Part shown: piece after piece, positions 43,378 through 56,378 of the stretch
Layout of the letters: every line of letters starts with the position of its first letter
How positions within the stretch are numbered: the first letter of the stretch is position 1
Origin: Prototheca cutis
Lineage: Eukaryota > Chlorophyta > Trebouxiophyceae > Chlorellales > Chlorellaceae
Assembly (NCBI GenBank): GCA_002897115.2
Contig: BCIH01000002.1
Coordinates: 1,916,919-1,980,918, forward strand
Reading direction: 5' to 3'
Length of the DNA stretch: 64,000 bases
Notes under the pieces: generated by a model
What the model saw: only the letters and a program-made list of their open reading frames with translations
Databases searched by the model: none
What the model was told of the DNA's origin: nothing
Made by a program: the position numbers and the translations under genes

Positions 43378-45596
43378 ATGCACCCAGCATTTGCGCTGGC
43401 AGGTTTTCTGCTCGCCTCTACCCACCTTGGGGTGCGCCAATCACTTCATGGCCTTGCATGAAATAAATGCTGCACGTCGCCTCTCCCTCACAGCGCTCTC
43501 GCCTGCTGCATGCAGGAGGTGGAGGCCTGCAGTTCGACCTTTTTTGGGCTCCCAACCGCAAGGTGCCGGCGGACATGGAGCTCCGCATGCCTCCTTTGGG
43601 GAACGCTGAGTCGGTGTCGCCGAGTGCACGTTGTGTTTTCATACGAGTCAATGCATCTGCACCTCTGCAGGTTGGGGAAAAGTCCATATCTGTTGACAGC
43701 GGCGAGCGCGTCCAGCTTCTGCACGTAGGGTCCCATTGGCGGCACTGTGTCTGGGGATGTCGCTGGATGAAGTGAGGTCAATCGTGAGCCAACATCCTGT
43801 CCTCAAGCAGCTGACACAAGTCTCCTATTTGCACTCGCTTGCAGGGCCAAGGGGTACCTTGGATCTGGAAGCGTGAAGGTGGCCACACTGGGTCGCCTGG
43901 GTCTGAACATGCCGGCTCTGAGCTTGGCCCAGAACAAACCTTGCACCACTGCGGACTGTAACGTCCTCGTGGGACTGGAGTGCATTCCCCAGGGCAAGTC
44001 CGCCTGCAGGGCAGACGCCAAGAACAACATCGGCAACAGCAATGCGGGCACAGGTAACTTTGGCAGCAACAACCGTGGCAACAACAACATTGGTGAGATT
44101 TGAATGCGCTGGTCGACAGGCAAACCTGCGTTGGGCATGCATGCTCATGACTGGCCCGGGACTGCCTGATTGTGTGGACACCCTTGCTCAAGCCTGCAAA
44201 GTGCACCACCTTGCCCACAGGCAACAACAACGTCGGGTCTGCCAACTGGGGTGCTGGCAACATGGGCAACAGCATCATCTGCAACGGTCTTAAGAAAAAA
44301 GCGGCATGCCCAACGGCAAACCTGGTAACGTCTGATACCCTGGTGGTGAGCTCCCCCCCACCACCCTCGCCGCCCGAGATTGTGCTTTCCTCTGCAGCCT
44401 GTACCCAGCTCGCTGCCAGCACTGTCACCTGCACCGCCTACGCTAAACTCGCTGCCATGCTGCCATCGGGGACGACACTGTCCTTCGTCTACAACCTGGG
44501 CGGCAAGCAGTTCAACGACTCTTTCCATCCTTCGACAACCTCCCTGTCCCACACAGCCACCTTCAAAGGTCCAGTTCTCAGCAGTGGCAAGGCGATTGCA
44601 ACGTACACGGTGGGCAGCCAGACCATCAAGTCTCACCTGGTGCCAATCATAAGCAATCCCATTGTCGTGTCAGCCACGTGCAGTGGTCCGACCTCTGAAA
44701 AGGTCATCTGCACTGCCACAGCGAAATTGGCTGTGCCCGCACAGCCCCAGATCCCAATCACAGTGGCCTATGTCCTTGGCGGCAAGAGCACTGCTGATAA
44801 GTGGCAACCCACCGGTCTCACGAGCAGCCACACAACCACATTCAGTGGGCTTGCCTCTTCGGCCGGTACTGTGACCGGTACCTTCACCTCCTCGGATGGA
44901 TACGGGTACCACTCTGCACCCACCACCATCAAGCACATTTGGGCCCCCCCACCCCCTCCATCCCCAAAGGTGGCCCCACCTCCCTCGCCTTTGCAAAAGT
45001 CCCCGCCCCCTCCCATTCCCTCACCTCCCATGGCGAGGCCGCCTCCACACCACAGTCCGCCGCCAGCTGAGCACTCGCCACCTCCAACATCATCACCACC
45101 ACCCGCAACACCTCCCCCTATGAACCCCCCACCACCTCCCCCTATGAGCCCCCCACCACCTCCCCCTATGAGCCCCCCACCACCTCCCCCTATGAGCCCC
45201 CCACCTCCAAGCCCGGCCCCGCCACCCGAAAGCCAGCCACCACCAGATATGTCGCCACCTCCCAGCCCACCACCGCCAGCAGAGGGACCATCTCCCCCGC
45301 CATTACGCCTTCCTCTTTGCTCGAGCTACACATCGCTGGCAATTCCAGCGTATACCGGCTGTTCCCAGGGATACCCACTGGCGTGCATCACATACAGTGG
45401 AAGGGAAGGTGGCATCTGCATCAAGGACTTTAGCTTTGCACACTATTGCATTTTGGACATCAGAAGCCTGGACATCAATGGTGAGTGTTTCGACTCCAGC
45501 CATCCGTATGCTGTTGCCTGCACCACTGTTTCAGGGTATTCCACAGTTATGTGCACGGCTGAGCCTCAACGACTGCAGCTCGTTGGAAACATTTAG
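43378..45596 (+). CDS. NG8-3: secreted glycoprotein with eight xNxGx repeats and two two-Cys modules
   Basis: A candidate signal peptide begins at 43378 (MHPAFALAGFLLASTHLG), but its splice phase to the next exon does not close, so the 5' end is tentative. Later exons end at 43771 (QFDLFWAPNRKVPADME ... CVFIRVNASAPLQVGEKS), then 43845-44092 (248 bases, the same length as the equivalent NG8-1 exon) and 44221-45596. The repeat domain reads NNIGN SNAGT GNFGS NNRGN NNIGN NNVGS ANWGA GNMGN, with the intron in the glycine codon of repeat five, phase 1, as in both paralogues. Two two-Cys modules follow (SSAACTQLAASTVTC, SATCSGPTSEKVIC, each with YxLGGK and D-S/K-W/F). A long proline-rich region (PPPPPMSPPPPPPMS) comes next, then a C-terminal Cys-containing lobe (LCSSYTSLAIPAYTGCS). 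Likely extracellular. Confidence 0.8.
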
Positions 45597-46128
45597 AAGC
45601 CGTTCATTTCACGGCTGTTCCTGTCATTACTCCATTCGGGAAACTTGGAGCGGCCTGCACTTGTCTTCTGTTCATCAATCAATCAACCCTGCTCATGGCT
45701 CTACCCAAACGTTCGACCGATGTGTGCTTGCCCTGTGCTCATGTTGTACTCGTGTGCAAACTCCAGTCAAAAGATTCCCACTGTGCCTTTGGTTCACCAC
45801 TGCCCGCATTCGAACAGCATCGGCCCACTGTACATGCACAATGGATCGGCTGTGCACCGCGATCTCAGATCTGGTCGGTGCACAACCCAGCGGATTTGAT
45901 GTATGAGAGCTTTGCTCACAACCAGAGGTACTGACGTTGGGTGGCAAGCGAGCTCAGCAATCACAGGCAAAACAAGACTCTCAAGCCATATTCACGCGGC
46001 ACATGCACACGTTGCCGCGCCAATCACATATGCACACACACTTGTGACGCGGTGTGTTGGAACGTGTGCCGTTCGGCGGTGCATATCCATGGACGCACGA
46101 CGCATCATACTCCGTTGCCGCCCCAGCC
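45597..46128. other. Convergent intergenic region
   Basis: 3' flanks of NG8-3 and THOC2. No additional gene seen. Confidence 0.6.
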
Positions 46129-49100
46129 CTAACGGCGGTGGCGGCGGTGGCCAGAGTTCCGGTGATGCTCGTCGCGGCTGTCATCGGCCTGCCCAACGAC
46201 GGTGGGCGCCCTGGGAGGCGCGCGGCCCTCCTTTGCGCTGCCCTCAGGCTCTGCGCCCGCGGGGAACCCCAGCCGGCCACGCAAGCGGTCGGGCAGGCGC
46301 ACGTCGCCCGAACTGGCCGCGCCTGCGTCCACCGCGCCGCGGGGCGAGCCACTGTGTCGGGACCCTTCGCTGGGCCTCGCCTCTCCTCGGCCCCTCCGGC
46401 GCTCGCGGCCTCCGCCTCGCTGGCCCTGGTCCGGCCCAAGTTCCGCAGGCTCAGCACTGTGACCGCCCCGACTCCGATGGTTGATGGCGCTCGGTGTGCT
46501 GTCGGGGCCGTCGGCCCTGCGGCCAGAGTGTGTGCGGGGCGTTGGCTCGACCGACCGCCCCGCCTCGGCGTCCTCTTTCCAAGAAATCCTCTCGCGCGGC
46601 CGCTTGCGCTTCTCGCCGTCGCCCGACGGCCGCTCGGGGCTCGCACGCCGCTTGCCGGTGGCGCCCGTGTCAGCCCTGCCACTGGACGGGGGGCTGCGGC
46701 TGCGGGCACGTGAAGGTTCCCGCTCGCCGCCGTCACCACCCGCATCTCCCAGCGCCGCCGGTCCCCCGGGTTTGGTTGCGCCGCTGCTGACAGCCGTGGC
46801 TTCCTCGGTGGCCCTGCGTGGCGGAGAGCGGCTCCGGCTCCGACCCACGTGCTGTCGCTTGGCCTTTTTCTCCTGCAGGAGTGATGGGTGGAGTGGCGTC
46901 GGCGTCGGTCGTTGCATGCCAGCCCCGGTCCAGGCCGGGCTGAGACAAAGAGGGCGCGGTAAGCCAGCCGGAACTGTGTGGGAAAGAGCCCAAGGCCATG
47001 CATGCATGAACCCGGACAGCCCAAACCACGTTCTGGCAACGCCCATTGCCGACAAAACATGCCATTGATTCTAGTGTCGCATCCCATCCGCAGTGCTCCC
47101 CAAGACATCCCTTGCCTGCCGTGCCTCCCACCTTGTCGCTCCGGTTCTTTTTCCGACGCTCGCGCCGGGGCGAACCGTCGCGACCATCCCTTTTGGTCGG
47201 CGAACCCTGGCTCATGGACCGGCTGCGCACCCGGCCCTCGGGCCTGCGCTCGCCACCCCTGCTGCCCGATGCATGGTCCCTGGCATCCCCCTGTGCTGCC
47301 GACTCTCCGCCGGCAGCAACATCGGGGCTCCGCCCCGCGCCGGCAGTGATGTCATCGAGTCTCTGTGCCCCACCGCCATCACCTCCCCGTTCTGACACAG
47401 AGGTGCCTCTGCGTGAACGCCGGTCACGACGACGGAGCTCACCGCTCTCCGAAGCTGTGCGCCGCGGCGCATCACCATTCGGGCCAACAATCGCCAAGCC
47501 TGCCGGGAAAGAGAACCCCGCGCGTCAGTCAGTGTCGGTCAGCAGTTGCAGCCAACCAACCGGCAGGCTCCAGCCCAACGGCTGCAATGTGCCGTGCCCA
47601 TGACGATGCATGCATTCACTTCACAGTGCAACCTCGCAGGGCCCACGCCCGAACCACTACTCAACACCACAATAGTTCCGGCCCACCTCCTTCAACAGGT
47701 GTGTCGCGCTTGGGCACGAATTCCATTGCTCCAGCCCGCAGCTCCTTGTCTGTGTGTGCACCAGTCCGAGCCGCAGGCTCCTCTCCATCTGCTGGCTCCG
47801 CGGCCTCGCCACCCCGCGAATCGCCTCGTCGGGAACCCCGCCGCGTGGCGCCGTCAGCCACACTGCCTGCGGCTTGCGGCCGTGCGGCTTCAGAGTCTGG
47901 ACCACGAGACTGCGGTCCGCGATCGGCGACAGATGCGGACGACAGACGCCGCGACCCCAGGCCTCGGTCCTTTTCGCCAGCAGTCTCGTCGCCCGCACGA
48001 CCCCGGTCACCCTTTGCGGCCATCACCTCGACAGGCTTTTCTCGGTCGCCTTTTCCAGTCACCTCGGCTGCCTTGTCTCGGTCGCCCTTTGCTGCTGTTG
48101 CCGCAGCCGTAGCAGGGATTGCATCGCCTTCTGCAGTTTGCTCAGCCGGCTTGGCATGGGCGCCCTCCCCGGCCACGTGGCGGTGTGAGCGCTTGCGTGG
48201 CAGGCCTGCATACTCCTCCCGCGATGCCGGCAGCGGCCGTGCCCGGTCGCGCAGCCTCATCTCCAGCCCAGTGCAGTACATGCGGGCCAGTGTCTGCAGG
48301 TCCTCCCGCGTCTCCTCGTCCCGGATGGGGGCAATCAGTCCCAGCAGCGCCCGCGAGTCTGCCCGGCACGCGGGGTAGATCTGCACAGATAATTGACGGG
48401 TTGGGGGGGGGNTGGGGGGGGGGAGGGTTAAGACTGTTCCTGTCAGCAACTGTGGCATGTGAGGGCCCGCCCAACCAGCACCATCGACCCCCTTGCAGAT
48501 CCTGCTCCAGTCAACACCCACGCCGACCTTGTGCGGCTGCAGTACCGTCGCCCACAGCCAGCCCCCGGGACGCAACCCAGTGCCCCACTGCATCCAGTGT
48601 GTGCACCCCATTGTGCTCCAAGCCACGCCTTGCCCCACATGAGAAAACCAAGGAGACAACCAGAACCAGAACCAATCGTCAGATCAACTCACCCCCACGC
48701 AGCGGTTGAGCAGGAGCAGCGCATTCTTCAGCTGCATGTAGTCGCCGCTCCGCAGGCACGTCGCGAACATGTCCTCCGTCAGTCTCTGCATTCATGGGAG
48801 CTTGGAGGAGGAGTTGAAAGCAAAGCCTTGAGCCAGATCGGCCCGCCAGCTGAAATAGCTGTCTGCGGCCAATGGCGACCTGGCGCTTTGACGAGCGTCT
48901 GCGCACGAAATCAATCAACCCCTCTATTGTGAGGTGCTGCATGGTTGGATACTCCAAGCATCTCCAGCCACCATTCCCCCGTCCTTGCTGCTCAGCAGCC
49001 AGAACAAATGCAAATCTGATCTCCGACCTCCAATAAAGAATACCACAATACTCCACACCTGTCCGTCCACCCACCTTTTGCCAGTTGTAGCACAGGTTGC

Positions 49101-51931
49101 AGTACTGCTGATAGGTGATCGGTGCCCGCTTGTCACCTTGCCATGTCTGGAAGGCGTCCGTGCCGGCACACTCCTTTTCATATGTGCTCGATGCCTGCAA
49201 ACAGGATCAGCGCTGGGCATGCGATAAACACGAGCTTGGATGGCTTGCGAGCAACGAACCAGCCCCATGCACTGTCGGGGGGGCCCCTCTTAAAGCTCTC
49301 TAGCATTCCCCACCCCCTTCATTCCCACCCACCCACCCGTCCATCAATCAGCCAATCACCTTCCAGCGCTCGACCAGGACGAGCACGCCGTTCATGAAGA
49401 TGCCCAGGTTGATGGCTTCGCGAGCAGTGATGCAACGCACAAGGTACCCAAACTCCCGGATGACCTGCGGGGGGAGGAAACGAGGTGTGGCAGGGGTGGA
49501 AGAGGTGCCAAAACAGGTGGCAGCACCGAGCATACCACATCAACACCATCAAAGCCCTCCCACCTCCCAGAAGCAGTTCCCCAAAACCCCTTGCCACCAA
49601 GCCACCGTAACCACCCCAGAAAAAAGGCAACGTCGTCTACACAACAGACGCACGTGGTTGAGTGTGGTGAGGAGACCAAAGCGTGGCACGCGGAGCTCCT
49701 GGACACGTGCCAGGAATCGTGAACCGTAGCGGGCGTCCGCGGGTGAGCTCAGCACGCGGGGCAGCAGGCAGAACGTCGCAAATTCGTACGCAAACGCGGC
49801 CCGCGCTGCAGGGTCCAGCTCAGGCACCCTGGCCAAGAGGAAACAGAGAGAGGGGTGGTTAGTTGATTCAAAAGTTAGTTGCGCGGATTGCGGTCATCAC
49901 AGGGCATGAGAAGGGACGCCACACCTCACATCATCCCCCCCTCCCAACAAAAAAACCCCGCACCAGCACAGCTACCAACTCACCACGAGCCCTTGAAATG
50001 CGCGGCGTAGGAATCCACAGCCCTCGCCTCGAGGCGCTGCTGTTCCAGGTCCCCAGGGAGCTGAGCCAGCACAGCCTGTTGCCAAAGAACAGGGTTAGCG
50101 GGGGATCTTGAGTGGCTTTTAGCATCACACCGGGACTGGGAGCGTTTGTGCATCAAGTCCAAAGACCACGTCGCCCTGCTCCCAACGATCCAATCCGCAC
50201 AGGCAGGGGAACGAAGGGATCCAGCAAAACCACACACATGCACGCACCTGCTTGAGGTCGATCTCGCGCTCCATCTTGCCGATATCCTGCGCGGGCCCGG
50301 GCAGCGGAACCCCCGCGGCACCGTCCCCCGGCCGCCCGCCATAGCCATAAGCAGGGCCCCGCTCGGCCTCACGCTTTGCCGCGGCCACGTCATCCTGCAG
50401 CCGCCGGACCTGTGCCTCCAGCTGCCGCGTGGTCGCCTCGTACCTGCGGCAAGGGTCGACCCAGGTTGATTTTACATATGGGGTTGAGGGCAGGGCTGGT
50501 GCGAAGGGTCTGCCAAATATAGGGGAAACAGGCAGCGGCTGCCGGCGGCAGGAGCATGATGGGCTGGCGGGCGGCAGGAAGGGACACACACTGCTGGGGG
50601 TTCATACCCAATCTTCTCCATGTCCACGTGCCAGGCAATTAACCCAAAAAAGAAAGGCAAACCAACGCAGTGTACCTTTCTGTGGGCACCTCCAGGTCCC
50701 CAAGCGTGGCAGCCCAGAAAAATGCATAGAGCTCTGGGGTCAATGCACGGTGCTCGGTCTGCAGGGCCATGACAGCACGTGCCTCTTCCACACGCACAGT
50801 CCAGTCCGCATGGCCTTGGATGGTAATACTAGTGGCAACAGGGGCATTGGCATTTTCGCCCTCAGCCACGGTCCCATTGCCGATATCCACCCCGGCATTG
50901 CTGGGTGCTTCGCCCTCTTCCAGCTCGCCATCCTCTTCGTCCCCGCCGCCACCACCCACGGGCAGTGCTGTGCGGAAGCGTGGACGCGACAGCAGCATGG
51001 CCACCTCGGGCTCGATGCCGTAGGCCTCGACGAGGTCAGTCGTGGGTGGCAACACATCTGCGTATGCCACAGCACCCAGTGCCCCCCGCACAAACTCGAC
51101 GTACTGGAGCAGCGCGGCCTGCGCGGCATCGTACAGCCCCGCGACCAGTTTGAGGTGCGAGCCGGTCGACCGCAGGGTCACCAGCCGCCGCTGCTGCGCC
51201 AGCAGCACCAGCAGGGGAGCCAGCAGGGGGTCGCCCCCGCCACGCAGTGCGGCCAGAAGACGGGCGCTGCCAGCCGCCAGCGCACGTGCCGACGGACGCG
51301 TGCTGCCCGCAGCGAAAGCTTCGGTCTGCAAAGCGCGGGAGCCAGACAGCACATCTAACTGACCCTCCGACACGTCGCTCACCACCTCGATGCCCTGTGG
51401 GTGTGAGGGTGTTTGTGGGTGTTTGGGGGGGGGTCATCGAACGGTGCAGGTGGAGGGCGGAATGATGGGCACCCCGGCTCGAGGTGGTCAACCAGTCGTT
51501 GCCAGAGCGACCCCATCAAGAACCACACACACAATCTCTCCCCCCAAAAGAAGAAAAAAGACACACACAACACGCACACCTACCGTCATGGCGGTCAGCA
51601 TTTCTTGAAGAAGCAGGAGGTCGAGGGTCTGACCATCCTTGAGCTGGTTGGCGACAAACTGGAGCAGGGGTGCCAGGTCCAGTTCTGGGTGTTTGCGGCA
51701 GACCAGGCCCGCAAACGCCGCCAGCCACTGGAACCATTCCTCCATGTTCACGCCATCCTCCTATCAAAGGGGTGATGCAATTGGGGTCTGCTGTGGTAAG
51801 TTGTGGCCGGTGGATGCACGGGACCAAGCGGCTAGGGCTGCTGGCAGCGAGGCCGCCCCGTTTGTTGCTAATCTCCACCTGCCCTCCTCACAAACACCGC
51901 TCGCTGCCCCCCCCCGCGCCACCCACCCCCC

Positions 51932-51964
<33 letters not shown>

Positions 51965-54900
51965 ACACACACACCTTGAGCTTCTGGCGATGGGAGGCCA
52001 TCCGGCGCAGGATGGCGTACCCCACGACGTCGAGCGTCATTGGAGTGGCCAGCTTGAGCGCCTCTACTGCCGTGGAGACCATTCCCGGCATCCCCATGAC
52101 CTGGAAATATGGTGGGGTTGATTGACAAAGGGGGGCAGTTGAGAGTTTTGGGGAGCTTTTGGTTGGATGGATGCAGGCATGCATTGCAGAGCCAGACACC
52201 CTTGCTTGTTGCCATCGAGACCTATCGGTCCTCACGCACCTGGCGCAGGAGCTGCTCTGCTACGGTGAGCGGGGCTGCATGGGAGACCTTGGCCAAGCGA
52301 CGAACGAGCGGCCGCAGCGCAGCTTTGGCCTCGCGCCCACCGCCGGGGGCCGTCAGTCGCCGCAGCACGCGTCGGGACTCTATCTCTGCCAGCCGCGCCG
52401 CCGCACGCACCAGCGGCTGCTTCGTCGCAGCGTCCTGCGCGGGGTGTATTTTCATTGCAAAGGCACGGGTGCTGAATTCGATGAGCACCTTTGCTGCATG
52501 AGCTGCTGCTGCACAGTACATTGGCTTTTTAAAAAACAAATACATTTAAAAAGCCCCTGACACACACATACTCAGCCTGAGACCCCAACGGCCACCAAAT
52601 ATCACAAAACAAAGAACTACATATGCACCTGCAGGGCGGCATACAGAGCGTAGCGTGCAGTGTAGGGCAGCGGGCCCAGCACGGCCCACAGCTCGGCGGC
52701 CAGCGCCACGTTGGCAGGCACCAGCGCGCAGGCAGGCAGGGCCACATTGGCCAGCAAGTCCATCACCTTTGGGGACAGTTGGGTGGTTGAGTGGGGTTGG
52801 GCTCAAGTGCGTGGTACCTGTGTGGCTTGTGAACGGGGGCACAGTCGCGCATGGTCAAGATGACTCCCCCCTCCCCACAACACACACACCAAACAAACAT
52901 CCTTTTCTGCCCACCTCGCGCTCCAGCGGCGAGCCGGGGCCCGCAGAAGCCAGGACGGCATGCAGCTCGCGCAGCAGTCGCGTCAGCAGCGTGGGGTCCC
53001 CGGACAGGTGGACGCCCGCCAGCCGGGCCATGTCCACCAGGTCCTTGGGGAGGGACATTGCTGGCGCCGCACCCTTTCCCTCGTCACCGCGCCGCCGTCC
53101 CTCTGCAGCTCTGCGCAGTACCGTGCCCAAACGAGCTGCCGCCGCAGCGCCGACACCGTCGTGCGCGGCCGGATCGGCGACTCCCAGAGCACGGAGCCAC
53201 TGCAATGATTCAGCCGCACCGGGGGCTGCGCCGACAGCAAGCAGCGCGCCCGCCAGGCCCAGCTTCTGGTTGTTCATGCCCAAGCCCGTGGCATAGGCCT
53301 CCCGCAGCCGCCGAGGGTCAAGGTCCAGCGGCGTCAGCCCGGCCTGGGCCGGCGCTGAGCTGCCATCCTGCCTCAAAGGGGGAGTGTCATCCATGCATGA
53401 ACATCGGGAAACTGGACGGCAATGCACGCACTAGATTTTTTTATCGCACGCAAGTCATGCACCAGCAATGCGCTGCGTCACAAACCATCACCTAAGACCT
53501 CAAAAGCCAAGCGGGCAAACAGAAAAAATCCTCCCGCCCAGCATCTCACCTGGCCCGTGAGGCTGACGGCGCCAATCTTGGCGACGGCCTCGGCCAGAGC
53601 CGAGTCAGCAGCGGGGCTGGCTTTGGCAAGCGCGGCGTCTGCGGGAGACAGGTGTGACCACAGTGCCGCGAGATCCACCAGACCAGCCTTTACGAGATGG
53701 GTGTTCAGGGGTGTGTGTGTGTGGGGGGGGGGGGGGGGGGGGGGGGTTGACCTTCATGGCACTCGCCTGAGCGGCAGAGCCGCCGGGTGCAAATGACATA
53801 CGCTGCCCATGTCCACGTCCTGCCTCCCCATAAAGAAAGTCACACGCAGTGCTTTTTCATGCAATTCATCCCCCATGATAGATATATATATATATATATA
53901 TATCGATCGAAGGGGTTCAGCGAGCAACTGCAGATATAAATCCGCACCTTGATCAAGTGGGCAGCGACGGTGAACAAGCCGCCTGGCGTGCTGCTGCTGT
54001 CCGGGCCCGCCGACCGCTCAAAATGCCAGCCCAGCGTCTGCACCACATCGGTGCCCCTGCCCAATGGAAATGCGGGTTGTCTAATCGTGTGAGCGCTGGC
54101 GCGACCATCAGAAGGCACGCTGGTTTGTTGTCATCTGACTGAAGAGGCTTTTGGGGAGCCCCTGCCCACCCACCGCGCCCACGGCTCCCGAGTCCCCCCT
54201 CGCCCACCCACCGCGCCCACGGCTCCCCAGTCCCCCCTCGCCCACCCACCGCGCCCACAGCTCCCCAGTCCCCCCTCGCCCACCCAGCCCGACTCCAACC
54301 CGCAAACCCTGAGGCATGCACGTACCGGAAGATGGGCAGCAGCTCCAGGAACGCGTCGTTGTCTGGCTGGGCTGTCCAGGCATCAAAGACCAGGGACAGG
54401 CCACGGTTCGGGTCAAGGTCAAACATCCCAACAAGCACCAGCAGGTCTTCCGCCTGCACAGGCATGGCAGGTGGTGCGGGGCATTTGTGCTGCAGGATGG
54501 AAACACAACAGGCAGTTCTCCCACAAGCCACATGGCGAGGTCTTGGTCTTGATGGAACACCTTCCCCCCCCCCCCCCCCCCCCCCTAGCGGCAGGGCCCC
54601 CCCCCCCCCCCCCCACCACACACACACACCCCCCCCCCCCCCCCCNNNNNNNNNNNNNNNNNNNNNNNNNNNNNNNNNNNNNNNNNNNNNNNNNNNNNNN
54701 NNNNNNNNNNNNNNNNNNNNNNNNNNNNNNCCCCCCCCCCCCCCCCCCTCCTTCCCTGGCACTACAGACTGGCCAGGCTTCAGGCCCCATGCGGGATCCC
54801 TCCCGGACCGACCGACTCACCACGCTGGGTACAGACTCCCGCGACAGCTTGCCGGACCCTGTTTGGTTGAGTAGGGTCACAAACTTGGCGTATCCTTCAC

Positions 54901-56378
54901 TCTCCTCCCTCAGCAAGTTGAACCTGCCGGGTGGATGTGGAGGGGTCGTTCTGGGGTTTGATATGCGACTTCCAAGCTTTGTTCAGCCAGGTCTTAGAGT
55001 TGCCGCAGCAGCACGCCCCCAGCGCACACACGCGCGCACTTGTGTTGCTGGTACACGAGCTTTGTGTTGGTCCGGATCTCCTTGCGGCGCCAGACCTCGC
55101 GGGACACGATGAGCCCCATGTCCTCGAGGAATTCAGCTTCCGCAGTCTGCAGAAGCTCCTTCTTGGTCACCTGTGTCCACGATTGGGTGGAAAGGAGGCT
55201 GAGTGGCACATCGCAGGAACGAGCCCGACAGTGCTCCACTCTGACAGCGAGCCTGCCGGAACGGTGGCAGCCGCGCCCAGGTTGCAGGATCGCGGCCCAA
55301 CAGCATCACTGGGAAAATGCGCGGGGAGCAGAGATGCCGGTGCTCTTTTCTCCGAGGTCTCTGGAGCGCTTGAGACCCTACGAGTCCATGCATCTGCACC
55401 CTGCCCACAGAAACAACCCTCCCATACACACCAGCTTTTCTCTGAGGCAGCCCTGCACTGCGTCCTTGAGCCGCTGCACCGCATTGCCCCGTTCATCCCC
55501 AGGACCGCTCTCCGTCTCCGCCCAGGCCATCCTGTGTGTGAATACAGTGCACCGGCAGCCATCGTATGCACCGCGCCGCATTAGGGCCCCACATCAAAAT
55601 GCATGCATCTCCCCCAGCATGCGTATCTATGACAACCGTTCCACTGGGGAGGGGGTCGCATGACAGGGCACAGACCACGTTGGGTTCCAAAACTCCCCAG
55701 ACCCATGTCTTCCCCCCACACAAGCAAGAAGCGATCGACGCACCACAGCGCGTCGACCAGGAAGAGTGACAGGTCGGGCAGCCTTGACTCGGTCAACAAA
55801 CCAGCAGCCTTGAAGGCAACGGGGAGCTTGCCAGGCTGCAGCCGGCCTGCGACCACTTCACGCAGCAGGTCCAGCAGGAACAGCGGCGCTGCCGCCGGCG
55901 TGACGCCCGCAATGGTCTCTCCAACGTCGCTGGCAACCACCTGCGCACGCGCACATTGTCATGGCATAGGTATGTCGCAATCCCCATGGGGCCCAGCGCT
56001 CGCGAGGCCAACAGGGAGCGGGCTTCCCCTGATCAGGTCCCCCCTGGCTCACCGTGCCATTGTTCAAACCCGTGATAAGGGCCTCGCTGACGGTGACCAT
56101 GGCGAAGATCAGCACGCTGTCGCCTCAATCCTGGCCCACGATTGCATCTCCTAGGACAGCACCTCGATCGCCGGCCCACGCCCGCTGGTGCACTGGGCCT
56201 TGAGCGATTGCATTGCCCGTTGGCTGAGCGTATTCCAGACGGGCACACTTTCGGGATGAAAAGTCCTGATGAACTCGAGTACGTATAAAAGGAATAACAT
56301 GTGATTTGAGGGGGCAGATGGATTACATGCAGGGGCCGCTTCCAAGTCGCGCATGCTCCCTGAATTCGCTCTCGCCAT
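46129..56378 (-). CDS. THOC2: THO complex subunit 2
   Basis: Largest subunit of the THO/TREX complex that couples transcription to mRNA export in the nucleus. Many short exons; landmarks from the N-terminus: about 56100-55800 (FAMVTVSEALITGL, APLFLLDLLREVVAGRL, LPDLSLFLVDALW); about 55170-55040 (KKELLQTAEAEFLEDMGL, TNTKLVYQQHK); about 54920-54830 (FNLLREESEGYAKFVTLLN, the THOC2 hallmark); about 54450-54330 (GMFDLDPNRGLSLVFDAW); 53.7-52 kb helical repeats; 51750-51590 (LLQFVANQLKDGQTLDLLLLQEML); about 50700 (FWAATLGDLEVPTERY); 49830-49690 (CLLPRVLSSPADARYGSRF); 48770 (MFATCLRSGDYMQLKNALLLLN); 48380-48200 (ARMYCTGLEMRL). The C-terminus (47.5-46.1 kb) is a long Arg/Ser-rich tail (RSRSRSPPRR, ARSRSPPSSG) ending HHRNSGHRRHRR and a stop at 46129-46131. 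The start codon is uncertain (56378 or an internal Met near 56115). A sequence gap lies in one intron. Confidence 0.92.
51933..51974. repeat. Poly-C/CA tract directly at a THOC2 5' splice site
   Basis: On the transcript strand this intron begins AAG|gtgtgtgtgtg and runs straight into more than 30 G. The GT donor is therefore the first unit of a GT repeat. Confidence 0.9.
53712..53746. repeat. GT repeat and poly-G tract in a THOC2 intron
   Basis: GT repeats followed by 24 G (53723-53746) on the plus strand; on the transcript it reads as a C run then CA repeats just inside a donor beginning gtcaac. Confidence 0.9.
53880..53904. repeat. TA microsatellite in THOC2 intron
   Basis: About eleven TA units in gatatatata...tatcgatcg, an AT island in otherwise GC-rich sequence. 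Confidence 0.95.
54562..54748. other. Poly-C tracts flanking an 85-base assembly gap
   Basis: Runs of C with CA repeats at 54562-54645, undetermined bases at 54646-54730, then 18 C. The true length of this THOC2 intron is unknown. Confidence 0.97.

Noticed and set aside
45981..47108. 375-codon minus frame as the THOC2 C-terminus
   Set aside because: The alternative frame ending at 46129 carries RSRSRSPPRR and KRKRPRERISW and is the better continuation; the longer frame is a shadow.
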